Shown here: one piece after another, positions 42,701 to 49,215 of the stretch
Layout: every line of letters begins with the position of its first letter
Numbering within the stretch: the stretch's first letter is position 1
Source of the DNA: Clostridiales bacterium
Lineage (GTDB): Bacteria; Bacillota; Clostridia; Christensenellales; CAG-138
Direction of reading: 5' to 3'
Assembly: GCA_024691085.1 (NCBI GenBank)
Contig: JAILNX010000009.1
Coordinates: 1 to 64,000, forward strand
DNA length: 64,000 bases
Made by a program: the position numbers and the translations under genes
The notes under the pieces: generated by a model
Databases searched by the model: none
Seen by the model: the letters and a program-made list of their open reading frames with translations, nothing else
What the model was told of the DNA's origin: nothing

Positions 42701-44558
42701 GACGTATGAATGGACGCAGTTAACGGTAGACGATACGAGCAACTTCTTTACACTGAATGGCGGCACTGTGATCCGACTTGTCGATCCGGCCTCCGGCACG
42801 GCTGTATCCAACCCGTACGGAACGGATGTTATCCGCGAGATCGACGATGAGAACGACCCCGCGCAGTGGTGGAGAGTCATCGAAGTAACCTCCGACGACT
42901 ATACCTTCAACGTGCTGCAGAACGTCAAGACCGGTATGTATTTGACTTATGACTCATACAGACCGGGCAGTACCACCTATTATTATCTGGCAGGTACCGA
43001 AAGCACCGCCTCCTCCGATCATGACCTATTCATCTTAGGTCCGATGACCAGCACTACTTTCATAGTTACGAACTATAATGACGGTGATTATTGGTATATC
43101 GGATGGAACACCGCTTACGAGTTCTATCGTTACTACACCAGCTACAATTACGGTACTGAATTCGAGATATATGTAAGAGGCGCTCAGGTCAGCCCGTCCG
43201 TATATCCTGGCAGACCCGATATGAGGAGCGGTGTCGAAGACGATACGCGAAGGAAAGGGTCTTCCGGTTCGCCTGTGCGCGGCGGCTCGTCTTCCGGCTC
43301 GCCGATGCGTGACGAAACTCCCGCAGCTCCGTCCGCGGAGGAGACATGGGCAGAATACACCGGCAGCATTCAGACCGGCGTGGATTACCTCATCACCTAT
43401 ACGGCGAGCAACGGTGACATCTACGTACTCCTGAACTATGTGCCGAATCCGCCTTCCGGAGGAAGCCAAGTCAGCAATTACTTCTTTGTTGACTCCAGCA
43501 ACAATTATAATGCCTATGCCGTAAAGGCGATCACGGACAGTGACGGGCACATTATAGGCCTCGACGATTCAGTGATTAGCGGCCTGCATTTCATTAATGC
43601 GAGCTGGCAGTTCGAAAGCGCGGGCAGCGGCTATTACCGCATAGCGTCTCAAACGAACGATGATTATTACCTCAACGTTACCGCCGTAAGCGGATACGAC
43701 GACGTGTACCCGATGCGCGGATACGATCTCGGCAGCGGCTGGAAGTGGTCGAACAATAAGTTAACGCATACCTTTACGTATAACTCCACCACGTCGACGA
43801 GGAGAATGAAAGCGTATTCGGTCAACGCCTATCCCGGCATACTCGTGTTTGGCGCAGGAGAAGACGTTACTGCTGATAAAGCTTCCACCCTCAAGCTCTA
43901 CGTCAGGATCGACACCGGCTCCGGCTCAGGTTCGGGCGGTTCCGGCGGTTCCGGCGGAGGCGATGCGCCCACGCCGACGTTCGTAAGTCACCACTGGGAT
44001 ACTTCCGTTTACAACACCATCCTTACGGAGCCGTTCGCTATCGTAAAGATCGGCGCTCACTACGGCGAGGATCTCCTCACTCAGGGCACGGCACTTACAG
44101 GCGTTCAGTTCGAGCTGTACCGCACCGACGACAGCTTCGTGATCGCCGAAGGCGCCGCAGCCTATCAGACACAAACGACCGGGCCGGGAGGAAGAATTGA
44201 CTTTACGGCTCTGCCATACGGCCATTACGTCCTGAAGGAGACTGCACCTCCCGCAGGATACATGCCCGCCGGGCCGTGGCACGTTACCGTTGATGAAAAC
44301 GGCGCAGTCCTGACCAAAGCCGACGGAACTGCGATCGACTACACGACCGGCGCAAACGACACCCCCGTAATCGCGAACTATTCGACCTATGAACTCCCGC
44401 ACACGGGCGGCATAGGAACGACGCTCTACATGGCAGGCGGCTTCGCGATGATCCTGATGCCCGTTTCGGTCTGGCTCTGCAGACTGAAAGAAAGGTGGAA
44501 GGGTAAAGGAGGAAAGCCCAGGAAACCGAAGGACAGACCGCCCCGGGATCTTGAGTAA
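36750..44558 (+). CDS. Giant LPXTG pilus tip adhesin with vWA, Cna-B and degenerate CHAP-like domains
   Basis: A 2602-residue surface protein. Order: signal/membrane helix (18-40); three His/Cys-rich segments (about 48-112, with HHHTEEC and HHHTDEC); CHAP-like domain (about 130-250); acidic linkers of 8-9-residue and 5-residue repeats (about 265-430); beta domains; two vWA domains with metal sites DRSNSMS (near 857) and DKSASML (near 1305), the second interrupted by an insert; a Cna-B domain near 1845-1930; a Thr/Pro linker; two lectin-like beta modules (about 1985-2150, 2190-2395); a SpaA-type domain (about 2425-2540); LPHTGG near 2548; membrane helix; basic tail. The TTG start has GGAG 7 bases upstream. 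It parallels RrgA/SpaC-type tip adhesins. Confidence 0.88.
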   Translation: MIQTLIDKLSHDRNKRLRTLIAVVVVAAMVAASVFWVMRIIGITMTDEPGCGIPEHHHTEECIVSRTLICGMEESDGHHHTDECYEIVYGCGMEEHTHSVLCYPDPDADKETESDWLATIPAAEMNGEWLHDIVAIARSQVGYEESVRNYILDDSKEHKGYTRYGAWYGAEYIDWDAIFAAFCLNYAGVPSEFVPYNSGAEAFRAACAEAMIFVGNDQEPVPGDIVFFDLDGDGVADRVGIVTDIKTETVQIQEPEQPSDNGNETTETPEDNNDETPGDNNNDETPGDNNNDETPGDNNNDETPGDNNNDETPGDNNNDETPGDNNNDETPEDNNDETPEDNNDETPGDDNNDETPGDNNNDENAGGTRSAGESDPADTRSDEQDANDPESNDPETNDPETDDPETDDPENDDPETNDPETNDPETDEPVSRDTNEQTRSEERTFISVVEGDRENAVREVRYDLEDAVILGYVNIGAARDNYIAALNTFRLRAPYMTSGLRGAIASEANTDRVFAHVEWDDGDSHDSVVVTVALKRNGVTVETRELNKANNWQYVFTGLTPGSYTIEYSEPYGFVSESDLASIYTQTWTPIYYNDPNASNRRFVDGQTYAFVMRNPLSDGGYTYDAIGSVDRHSDFLDMYHAAADANGILLFAPQECVWTASSSSTTTASGYHYTGAYLYSEYASYTGTGAYTRYMYLWNDGTAPYGYSFGTEVGANITTTTQYRAQISFLVPDSDYYAGGLDDKVTSGGTYYWFYYGENNYGDPDTIGVSSMESRTSLAAFRLTDVSTTNKTAECTITLHRQIEVSVLEPRVTHNKTVDWLGGGSTNTDTTLTGEDYYRLYLDVRGKTEPIDVLLVVDRSNSMSNDNPSSSSAWQHPDIWDEESGSYISRLQAVNNFINGRNVTSGAPQGFIKAILDANPYNRIAVISYGSVENGSSYAYLADSTVWYTWGRPESPIVITKNPNSDGGGTNYTAGIYRAEDMLNDSMVANDGHRKIVIFLSDGSPTYAVTSKTATSRVGDGTSNTTAVSDATFAAIYTTLRDLVSSMDVQFNSIAFHGTGAEPEFLVDFLTTIASAGGGNYTEATTADQLTAAIRNSIFPSGVYVTDELSAYVDYYEAQPDLKVTRTVNGTTTEVWPSGSSGIIQFCSYNDGKITLKFDPDYALDPSEIFTVSFNVKVSQTAKDEYNENQDYGDSTGDYGTDHDTAQKTSSSMPGFYSNTAASVEYGMSGKYYREPYRHPVIQVVHETDTHTYEDEYAYSKTIDWLGDGADNPYTEYSAADMYRLNLDFWADFNAEPYDLMLVIDKSASMLWDIYGNETSSSGLPSREELVERALNGDGSNKGMIRTFLDAHPYNRVSVITFGGTPQERMVSNGYGETDEFQKFGEYLLQEHDGGSNYYLGVGSDGAFHGYSSPDGEGRKWTATTYSNESYNVEGYYLLKTTVSGTTYYLSYYNGSICGRSSLNRNYALLVKRDSNGRLLIKYYNGSSYVDRYLCYNSSDGYYMSASSNYAINASLLADAYSYDVDTAYVRDWGRSTNPVDLGVVDNTGTNYEAGLQKAAEIWSLSQSPNKIMVFISDGVPTYWVKDNGSRGGNGSTTNTANVDSARDETISAAEWFHALFPDVKCYSILFESDPTVDVKALDAIASSHNSVHAGNIDELEKILTRIIKPENIRITDVLSKYVRLDPSDADITVSRVRTFDGKITVLYKNGEFMNGGADIIDSVVYTPGDTGETPYMSTGSIVLNFKPEFEPNAAYTYILSFNVHTTKTAENDKLAYVSNDMDPYGGTVGDADTDFEGNNTSSNKPGFHSNSTALLEMDYGDHLTLSYDHPVVQVKTVSDQSTSVTVTKTWNDDGYEGIRPESIEIHLYRTYEVDGETIVEDTGLTHMLTADEGWTYTWENLPAFDSEGNHYSYYTEETPIYGYSTTYGPIVHTTEMAEATPTPAATPVPTAAPTTAPTAVPSGAPTTAPTTAPTTAPTTAPVTYEWTQLTVDDTSNFFTLNGGTVIRLVDPASGTAVSNPYGTDVIREIDDENDPAQWWRVIEVTSDDYTFNVLQNVKTGMYLTYDSYRPGSTTYYYLAGTESTASSDHDLFILGPMTSTTFIVTNYNDGDYWYIGWNTAYEFYRYYTSYNYGTEFEIYVRGAQVSPSVYPGRPDMRSGVEDDTRRKGSSGSPVRGGSSSGSPMRDETPAAPSAEETWAEYTGSIQTGVDYLITYTASNGDIYVLLNYVPNPPSGGSQVSNYFFVDSSNNYNAYAVKAITDSDGHIIGLDDSVISGLHFINASWQFESAGSGYYRIASQTNDDYYLNVTAVSGYDDVYPMRGYDLGSGWKWSNNKLTHTFTYNSTTSTRRMKAYSVNAYPGILVFGAGEDVTADKASTLKLYVRIDTGSGSGSGGSGGSGGGDAPTPTFVSHHWDTSVYNTILTEPFAIVKIGAHYGEDLLTQGTALTGVQFELYRTDDSFVIAEGAAAYQTQTTGPGGRIDFTALPYGHYVLKETAPPAGYMPAGPWHVTVDENGAVLTKADGTAIDYTTGANDTPVIANYSTYELPHTGGIGTTLYMAGGFAMILMPVSVWLCRLKERWKGKGGKPRKPKDRPPRDLE
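37552..37836 (+). repeat. Eleven in-frame 24/27-base repeats in the adhesin linker
   Basis: Units encode ETPGDNNND (27 bases) or ETPEDNND (24 bases): one short, six long, two short, then two long ones. Many copies are identical at the DNA level, so copy number is likely to vary. Confidence 0.9.
37908..38035 (+). repeat. 15-base in-frame repeats (Asn-Asp-Pro-Glu-Thr)
   Basis: About eight copies of a 15-base unit encoding [ND]DPET, after the first repeat block in the adhesin. Confidence 0.85.
40915..41330 (+). other. A/T-richer insert inside the second vWA domain
   Basis: Within the adhesin, the codons between the strand ending FGGTPQERM and the segment YVRDWGRSTNP encode about 130-150 extra residues compared with the first vWA domain. 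The stretch is Tyr/Ser/Asn-rich and visibly more A/T-rich than the flanks. Confidence 0.65.
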
Positions 44559-44660
44559 ACCTCACCAACCGGGCAGTCCCCTCACGGGGTCAAAAAAAAC
44601 ACCGTTCACACGGTTGTATATATATAAAAAAACGATTAGTTTTTAAGAAAGGATAAAACC

Positions 44661-46475
44661 ATGAAAAAGTTCTTCGCAATCCTCCTTGCAGCCCTGATGG
44701 TTCTCGCCCTCAGCTCTGCCGTGTTCGCAACCGAGCCTCCCGTAGAAGAGGATCCCACCACCGGTACGATCACTGTTGAAAACGCCACCGTTGGCAAGGA
44801 CTACGCAGTCTACAAGATCTTCGACGCCACCTATGTTGGCGACAACGTGTCCTACACGTTTACGAAGACCACTGACAACGCTGCCCTCTATACCAAGCTG
44901 ACCGCTGACGACAGCCCCTTCGTACTCACCCAGCAGGGCACCTCGGACGTCTACGTCGTCACCCTTAAGGAGACCATCGGTGAAGGCTCTGACGCTGTGA
45001 CCGTTGACGATGCCTACATCATCGACTTCCTCAAGACGATCCCCGTTGCTACCTTTGCTCCTCAGCAGGTAGGCACTGCCGTTACCGCTGCCGCTCCTGC
45101 CTCTGATCCTGAAGCTGAGACCACCACGGTCGTATTCGAGGATCTCCCCTTCGGTTACTATTTCGTGACCAGCACCCTCGGCTCTGCCGTGACGATCACC
45201 AACGTCACCCCCGATGCCGAAGTTGTTGACAAGAATCTCCCGGAGCCTCACTTCGATGATCAGGGCAAGTATATGCTCATCAACGGCGAGAAGGTTAAGA
45301 TCAACACCGCGAACGTCGGCCAGCAGCTCGACTTCGTAGTGCCCATCGACGCTTACAACTATGTTGACGGCGAAGTCGTTACCAAGTACACCGTGACCGA
45401 TACCATGCCCACCGGCATCACCCTTCTCACCGATACGATCAAGGTCTACGTTGACGGTACCGAGCTTCCCACCACCGGTTATACGCTGACCCTCACTCCT
45501 GCTGAGGGCACTCCCAAGACCGGTTTCACGGTTGATATCGACTGGGCGACTCTTGCCACCGGCGCGTCCCTCTGGAACCCTATTTATAACGATAAGCTCG
45601 ATCACCTGATCGAGGTCAAGTACTCCGGCGTTGTAAACGAGCAGATCACCATGTCCTATGGCGATAGCACCACTGCCGCCGAGAACGTTGCCACCTTCAA
45701 CTACACCACCGATCATAACAACAGCTTTGCCGATGGCGAAGTGCCCGAGTCCAAGACCCAGACCTACTCCACCGGCATCAACCTCCTGAAGGTCGATGAG
45801 AACGATACCGCTCTTGCCGGCGCCCAGTTCCAGATCACCGGAACCTCCTATGGTGTTACGGTTGTCAACGGCAACATCTTCCGTGCGGCCACCGCTGAAG
45901 AGATCGCCGATAACGAAGTCGAGAAATACTATAAGGTAAAGGACAGCAACGAGTACGTTAAGGTCACCGACTACGATGCGGCCACCACCAAGCCCGAACT
46001 CGAGGACGACACTAAGTACGTTAAGGTTTCCGTCAGCGGCACCGAGTACACCACCACCCAGATCAATGCGACCGAGTGGGTCGGCTCCGACGGTAAGCTC
46101 TCCTTCACCGGCCTCGGCGCGGGCTTCTACACCATCACCGAGATCACTGCTCCGGACGGCTACAACCCCCTCACCGCTCCCATCTATGTGAACATCGTTT
46201 GGGTCGACGAGGACGCCACCGATCCTGATAATGTTGTCCCCGCCCACTTCGAGTACTATATGGCCAACGCCGACGGTACCAACAAGCTGGACGATAATGA
46301 CGACCCCATCGCCTTCGATCCCAGTGAGCTCAAGATCGAGAACAAGACCGGTTCCCAGCTCCCCGAGACCGGCGGTATCGGCACCAGGATCTTCTACGTT
46401 GTCGGCGGTCTCCTCATGGCTGCTGCCGTAGTTCTCCTCGTGACCCGCAAAAAGGTCTCTGCCGATCGCGACTGA
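44661..46475 (+). CDS. Major pilin (backbone), LPETG-anchored
   Basis: A 604-residue exported protein: signal peptide 1-24; N-terminal domain about 30-190; fimbrial isopeptide-forming D2-type domain about 195-370 (GQQLDFVVPIDAYNYVDG, KYTVTDTMPTGI); C-terminal SpaA/Cna-B-type domain about 375-580 with VDENDTALAGAQFQI and the E-box TITEITAPDGYN; sorting signal LPETGGIGTR, membrane helix and RKK tail. The lysine in VVDKNLPEP near 193 is a candidate for the inter-pilin bond because this position and context fit pilin motifs of related proteins. AAAGGA precedes the ATG. It follows the tip adhesin and precedes sortase C, the usual pilus order. Confidence 0.88.
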   Translation: MKKFFAILLAALMVLALSSAVFATEPPVEEDPTTGTITVENATVGKDYAVYKIFDATYVGDNVSYTFTKTTDNAALYTKLTADDSPFVLTQQGTSDVYVVTLKETIGEGSDAVTVDDAYIIDFLKTIPVATFAPQQVGTAVTAAAPASDPEAETTTVVFEDLPFGYYFVTSTLGSAVTITNVTPDAEVVDKNLPEPHFDDQGKYMLINGEKVKINTANVGQQLDFVVPIDAYNYVDGEVVTKYTVTDTMPTGITLLTDTIKVYVDGTELPTTGYTLTLTPAEGTPKTGFTVDIDWATLATGASLWNPIYNDKLDHLIEVKYSGVVNEQITMSYGDSTTAAENVATFNYTTDHNNSFADGEVPESKTQTYSTGINLLKVDENDTALAGAQFQITGTSYGVTVVNGNIFRAATAEEIADNEVEKYYKVKDSNEYVKVTDYDAATTKPELEDDTKYVKVSVSGTEYTTTQINATEWVGSDGKLSFTGLGAGFYTITEITAPDGYNPLTAPIYVNIVWVDEDATDPDNVVPAHFEYYMANADGTNKLDDNDDPIAFDPSELKIENKTGSQLPETGGIGTRIFYVVGGLLMAAAVVLLVTRKKVSADRD

Positions 46476-46510
46476 TAAAGCCGACGAAAGGTAAAACTTA
46501 CTGAATCCAT

Positions 46511-46540
46511 CCCGCCGGACGTCATCCGGCGTCCGGCGGG
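46511..46540 (+). other. Strong intercistronic hairpin between backbone pilin and sortase C
   Basis: CCCGCCGGACG (46511-46521) and CGTCCGGCGGG (46530-46540) form an 11-base-pair perfect stem. A residues rather than T residues follow, so it is more like an mRNA-stabilising or processing hairpin than a terminator. Confidence 0.65.
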
Positions 46541-46578
46541 AAAAACTACTTGCGAAAGGACAGCTGCGGCGGCAAACC

Positions 46579-47403
46579 ATGAAGCGTTACGTTACAAGCA
46601 TACTGCTGGTACTGATGTTCTTCATCGGCCTGTCGGTCCTCCTGTACCCGACTATCGCCGACTACGTCAACAGCAGGGTGCAGTCCCGCGCCATTGCCGA
46701 TTACGAGGCGGCCATCAAAAACCTCACTCCCGCGGATTACTCCGCGTACCTCGAGGCGGCGGAGACTTATAACAAGAAGATCTCCGGGATAACGTTCCCG
46801 TTCATGAATTATAACCGCGTAAGCGGCTATAATGAGGCGCTCAACGTCAACGGCGACGGTATAATGGGCTTCGTCGATATCGAAAAGATCCGCGCCGAGC
46901 TTCCGATCTATCACGGTACTGACGATTCGGTCCTCGCAAGGGCCGCCGGACATCTCAAGGGCTCGACTCTTCCGATAGGCGGCGAAAGCACCCACTGCGT
47001 CATATCCGCTCATCGCGGCCTGCCCAGTGCGAAGCTGTTCACCAACCTCGATAAAATCGTTGTCGGCGACACCTTCACCCTTACCGTTCTGAACCGCGTC
47101 CTCACCTACGAGGTCGACCAGATCCTGATAGTCGAGCCGCAGGACGTCGAACCGCTTTACATCGTTGAAGGCGAAGACTACTGCACGCTCGTCACCTGTA
47201 CGCCGTACGGAATCAACACTCACAGGCTTCTCGTCAGAGGGAAGCGAATCGAGACGGCGACACCCAAACCGCGTCTGTTCGTTGTCAGCGACGGATACCT
47301 GATCGATCCGATCATCGTCACTCCCGCCGTTGCAGCGCCGATGCTGTTCGTACTGTTCATCTTCCTGATGATAAAGTACAGAAAGAAGAAGACCGATAAA
47401 TGA
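46579..47403 (+). CDS. srtC: Class C (pilin-polymerising) sortase
   Basis: A 274-residue transpeptidase with an N-terminal helix (7-29) and a second C-terminal helix (about 243-265), the class C topology. The catalytic histidine is in ISAHRGLPSAKLF near residue 145, the cysteine in LVTCTPYGINTHRLLVRG near 214, and the arginine follows in the same segment. The lid region, normally Asp-Pro-aromatic, reads ITFPFM near residue 72, so the usual lid aspartate is absent. It would join backbone subunits through the LPETG threonine. The strong hairpin upstream and weak ribosome site suggest lower expression than the pilin. Confidence 0.9.
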   Translation: MKRYVTSILLVLMFFIGLSVLLYPTIADYVNSRVQSRAIADYEAAIKNLTPADYSAYLEAAETYNKKISGITFPFMNYNRVSGYNEALNVNGDGIMGFVDIEKIRAELPIYHGTDDSVLARAAGHLKGSTLPIGGESTHCVISAHRGLPSAKLFTNLDKIVVGDTFTLTVLNRVLTYEVDQILIVEPQDVEPLYIVEGEDYCTLVTCTPYGINTHRLLVRGKRIETATPKPRLFVVSDGYLIDPIIVTPAVAAPMLFVLFIFLMIKYRKKKTDK

Positions 47404-48350
47404 CCGAAAGAAAGGTGGATCCTGTGCGAAAAGAGATCAAAAAAACATTATCTTCAATGGTCGCGCTCCTTGCGCTGCTTTTGATCGTCCTTTCGTCTAC
47501 TGTTGTTAAGGCGGACGGAGAGGCGTTCGACCTTGACAGGAAGGGATCGATCACCGTAATCCTTTACGATAACACGGAGGAGCACGCGGCTCTTCCCGGT
47601 GAGTTCAGACTGTTCTTCGTTGCCCGCGCTGTTGTGAGCAACTATAACCTCGATTACGTCCTCACCGATGAATTTGCAGACAGCGGCGTTTCGCTTTCCG
47701 ACATCAATGCGGACGGCCTTGCGAAAACGCTTTCAGAATATGCAGCCGAGAAGCAAGTTGAAACTATCCTCGGCACACCCGTTGAATCCGGCGGAGAGCT
47801 CTTCTCCGATCTTACCCTCGGTATCTATCTTGTTGAAGAGATAGGTTCCGTTGAAGGCTATGAGCCGATCTCGCCGTTCCTCGTATGCGTACCCATGGCC
47901 GACGTTTCCGGCGAAGGCTGGATCTATGATATCGAGGCTTCCCCGAAGGCCGAGCCCAGCGAGCCGCCCGCATACGTCGTGCGCACCGTCCGCAAGGTAT
48001 GGCAGGACGAGGAGAGCGAAACGAGGCCGACCTCCATTACAGTCAAGCTGCTCATGGACGGCGAGGTCTACGATACGGTCGTACTGAACGCCGAGAACGA
48101 ATGGAAGTACACCTGGACGGAGCTTCCCGACGGTCACTCCTATACTGTTGAGGAGAACGTACCGTTTGAGTATGTAGCAAGCTACTCCTACGGTCAGGAC
48201 GAGATCGTCATCACCAACACCGCGAGGCTTCCGAGAACCGGTCAGCTTAAGTGGCCGATCCCCGTGCTCGCCGTTGCCGGATCCGTTCTGCTTGTGCTCG
48301 GCATCGTCTTCGCGACCGCCGAAAAAAAGAGAAAAGAGAATAACCAGTAA
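47400..48350 (+). CDS. Minor/basal pilin, LPRTG-anchored, with Cna-B domain
   Basis: A 316-residue exported protein: signal region with hydrophobic core about 18-38; N-terminal beta domain about 45-190; Cna-B-type domain about 200-280 (RKVWQDEESETRPTSITVKL, WTELPDGHSYTVEEN); sorting signal LPRTGQ near 283; membrane helix; KKRKENNQ tail. Its size and position fit the basal subunit that anchors a pilus to the wall. The ATG at 47400 overlaps the sortase C stop (ATGA). A GTG at 47424 with AGGTGG just upstream is an alternative start. Confidence 0.85.
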   Translation: MTERKVDPVRKEIKKTLSSMVALLALLLIVLSSTVVKADGEAFDLDRKGSITVILYDNTEEHAALPGEFRLFFVARAVVSNYNLDYVLTDEFADSGVSLSDINADGLAKTLSEYAAEKQVETILGTPVESGGELFSDLTLGIYLVEEIGSVEGYEPISPFLVCVPMADVSGEGWIYDIEASPKAEPSEPPAYVVRTVRKVWQDEESETRPTSITVKLLMDGEVYDTVVLNAENEWKYTWTELPDGHSYTVEENVPFEYVASYSYGQDEIVITNTARLPRTGQLKWPIPVLAVAGSVLLVLGIVFATAEKKRKENNQ

Positions 48351-49000
48351 TGCGTAAAACAGGAATAGCGCTGATAGTCTTAGGGACGCTCCTCATGGCA
48401 GGGGCGTTATTCCTGTTTTTGCAAAATAAAGACGAGAGCAAAGACGTCGCCGAGGTCTGCGACGTCGTAACGCAGGAGATCAAGGATAAGATCAAGACGG
48501 TGATCGATCAGCCGATCACTGTGCCTACTCCGACCGAGCACGTCAATCCCTATAACGAGGAGCAGGTGCTCCGTTCCTACGAGATGCGCGTCGTCGATAT
48601 CGACGGCAACGGCTATATCGGTTATATCTCGATCCCGTCGATCGAGGTGGAGCTGCCGGTCATTTCGGAGTACAGCTATCCGAAGCTCAGGATCGCTCCC
48701 TGCCGCATGCTCGGCTCGACCAAGAGCGGCGACCTTATTATCTGCGGACATAATATCGAGAGCATATTCGGCAGACTCGGCGAGCTTACGCCCGGCGACG
48801 TCGCGTATTTCACCGATATGGACGGCGAGACGCGGCGCTATATCGTTACCGGCACGGAGGTCATCGGGCTCACCGACGCCGCCGCGCTCAAAAGCGGCGA
48901 ATGGGATATGACCGTATTCACCTGCACCTACGGAGGCGGCAGACGAATCGTCGTCCGCTTCGTCGAGGTTCCCGACGGCTACGAGATCTCCAACAGATGA
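48350..49000 (+). CDS. Second sortase, probably wall-anchoring
   Basis: A 216-residue sortase with a single N-terminal helix (4-25). The fold is recognised from YIGYISIPSIEVELPVI near 83, the histidine in IICGHNIESIFGRL near 125 and the cysteine and arginine in VFTCTYGGGRRIVVRF near 191-202. It lacks the C-terminal helix of class C enzymes and so more likely attaches the finished pilus, through the basal pilin, to peptidoglycan. I cannot assign a class (B-, D- or E-like) with confidence. TAATG overlap with the preceding gene, followed by a terminator: end of the operon. Confidence 0.85.
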   Translation: MRKTGIALIVLGTLLMAGALFLFLQNKDESKDVAEVCDVVTQEIKDKIKTVIDQPITVPTPTEHVNPYNEEQVLRSYEMRVVDIDGNGYIGYISIPSIEVELPVISEYSYPKLRIAPCRMLGSTKSGDLIICGHNIESIFGRLGELTPGDVAYFTDMDGETRRYIVTGTEVIGLTDAAALKSGEWDMTVFTCTYGGGRRIVVRFVEVPDGYEISNR

Positions 49001-49010
49001 ACACGAAATC

Positions 49011-49033
49011 AAAACGCCCGGAAGGGCGTTTTT
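49011..49033 (+). terminator. Terminator of the pilus operon
   Basis: AACGCCC (49013-49019) and GGGCGTT (49024-49030) around GGAA, followed by T residues. Confidence 0.8.
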
Positions 49034-49078
49034 GAAAAAATATTCACAGTTTGTTAATAAAAAAGGCGGTTTACCGCA

Positions 49079-49107
49079 TTGACTGGATTTTCCGGGAATG
49101 GTATGAT
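49079..49107 (+). promoter_or_regulatory. Orphan + strand promoter
   Basis: TTGACT (49079-49084) and TATGAT (49102-49107) with a 17-base spacer. No + strand coding sequence follows before the convergent gene ending at 49216. Confidence 0.6.
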
Positions 49108-49113
49108 TTAACC

Positions 49114-49206
49114 GTGAAAGAAAGATAGTCTGCTTTCATGTAAAAACCTCCCGATCATATTTGCATAATCAGCGGAACGGAGCCTATTCAGGCTCCGTTC
49201 CGTTTG
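49114..49206 (+). ncRNA. Candidate small RNA ending in a strong hairpin
   Basis: Downstream of the orphan promoter, about 90 bases contain an unstructured 5' part with CCTCCC (49148-49153), complementary to a ribosome-binding site, and end in a 12-base-pair hairpin (49173-49184/49191-49202) followed by TTTG. The weak T tract lowers confidence; the hairpin might instead serve the convergent gene. Confidence 0.35.
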
Positions 49207-49215
49207 TATGCGATA

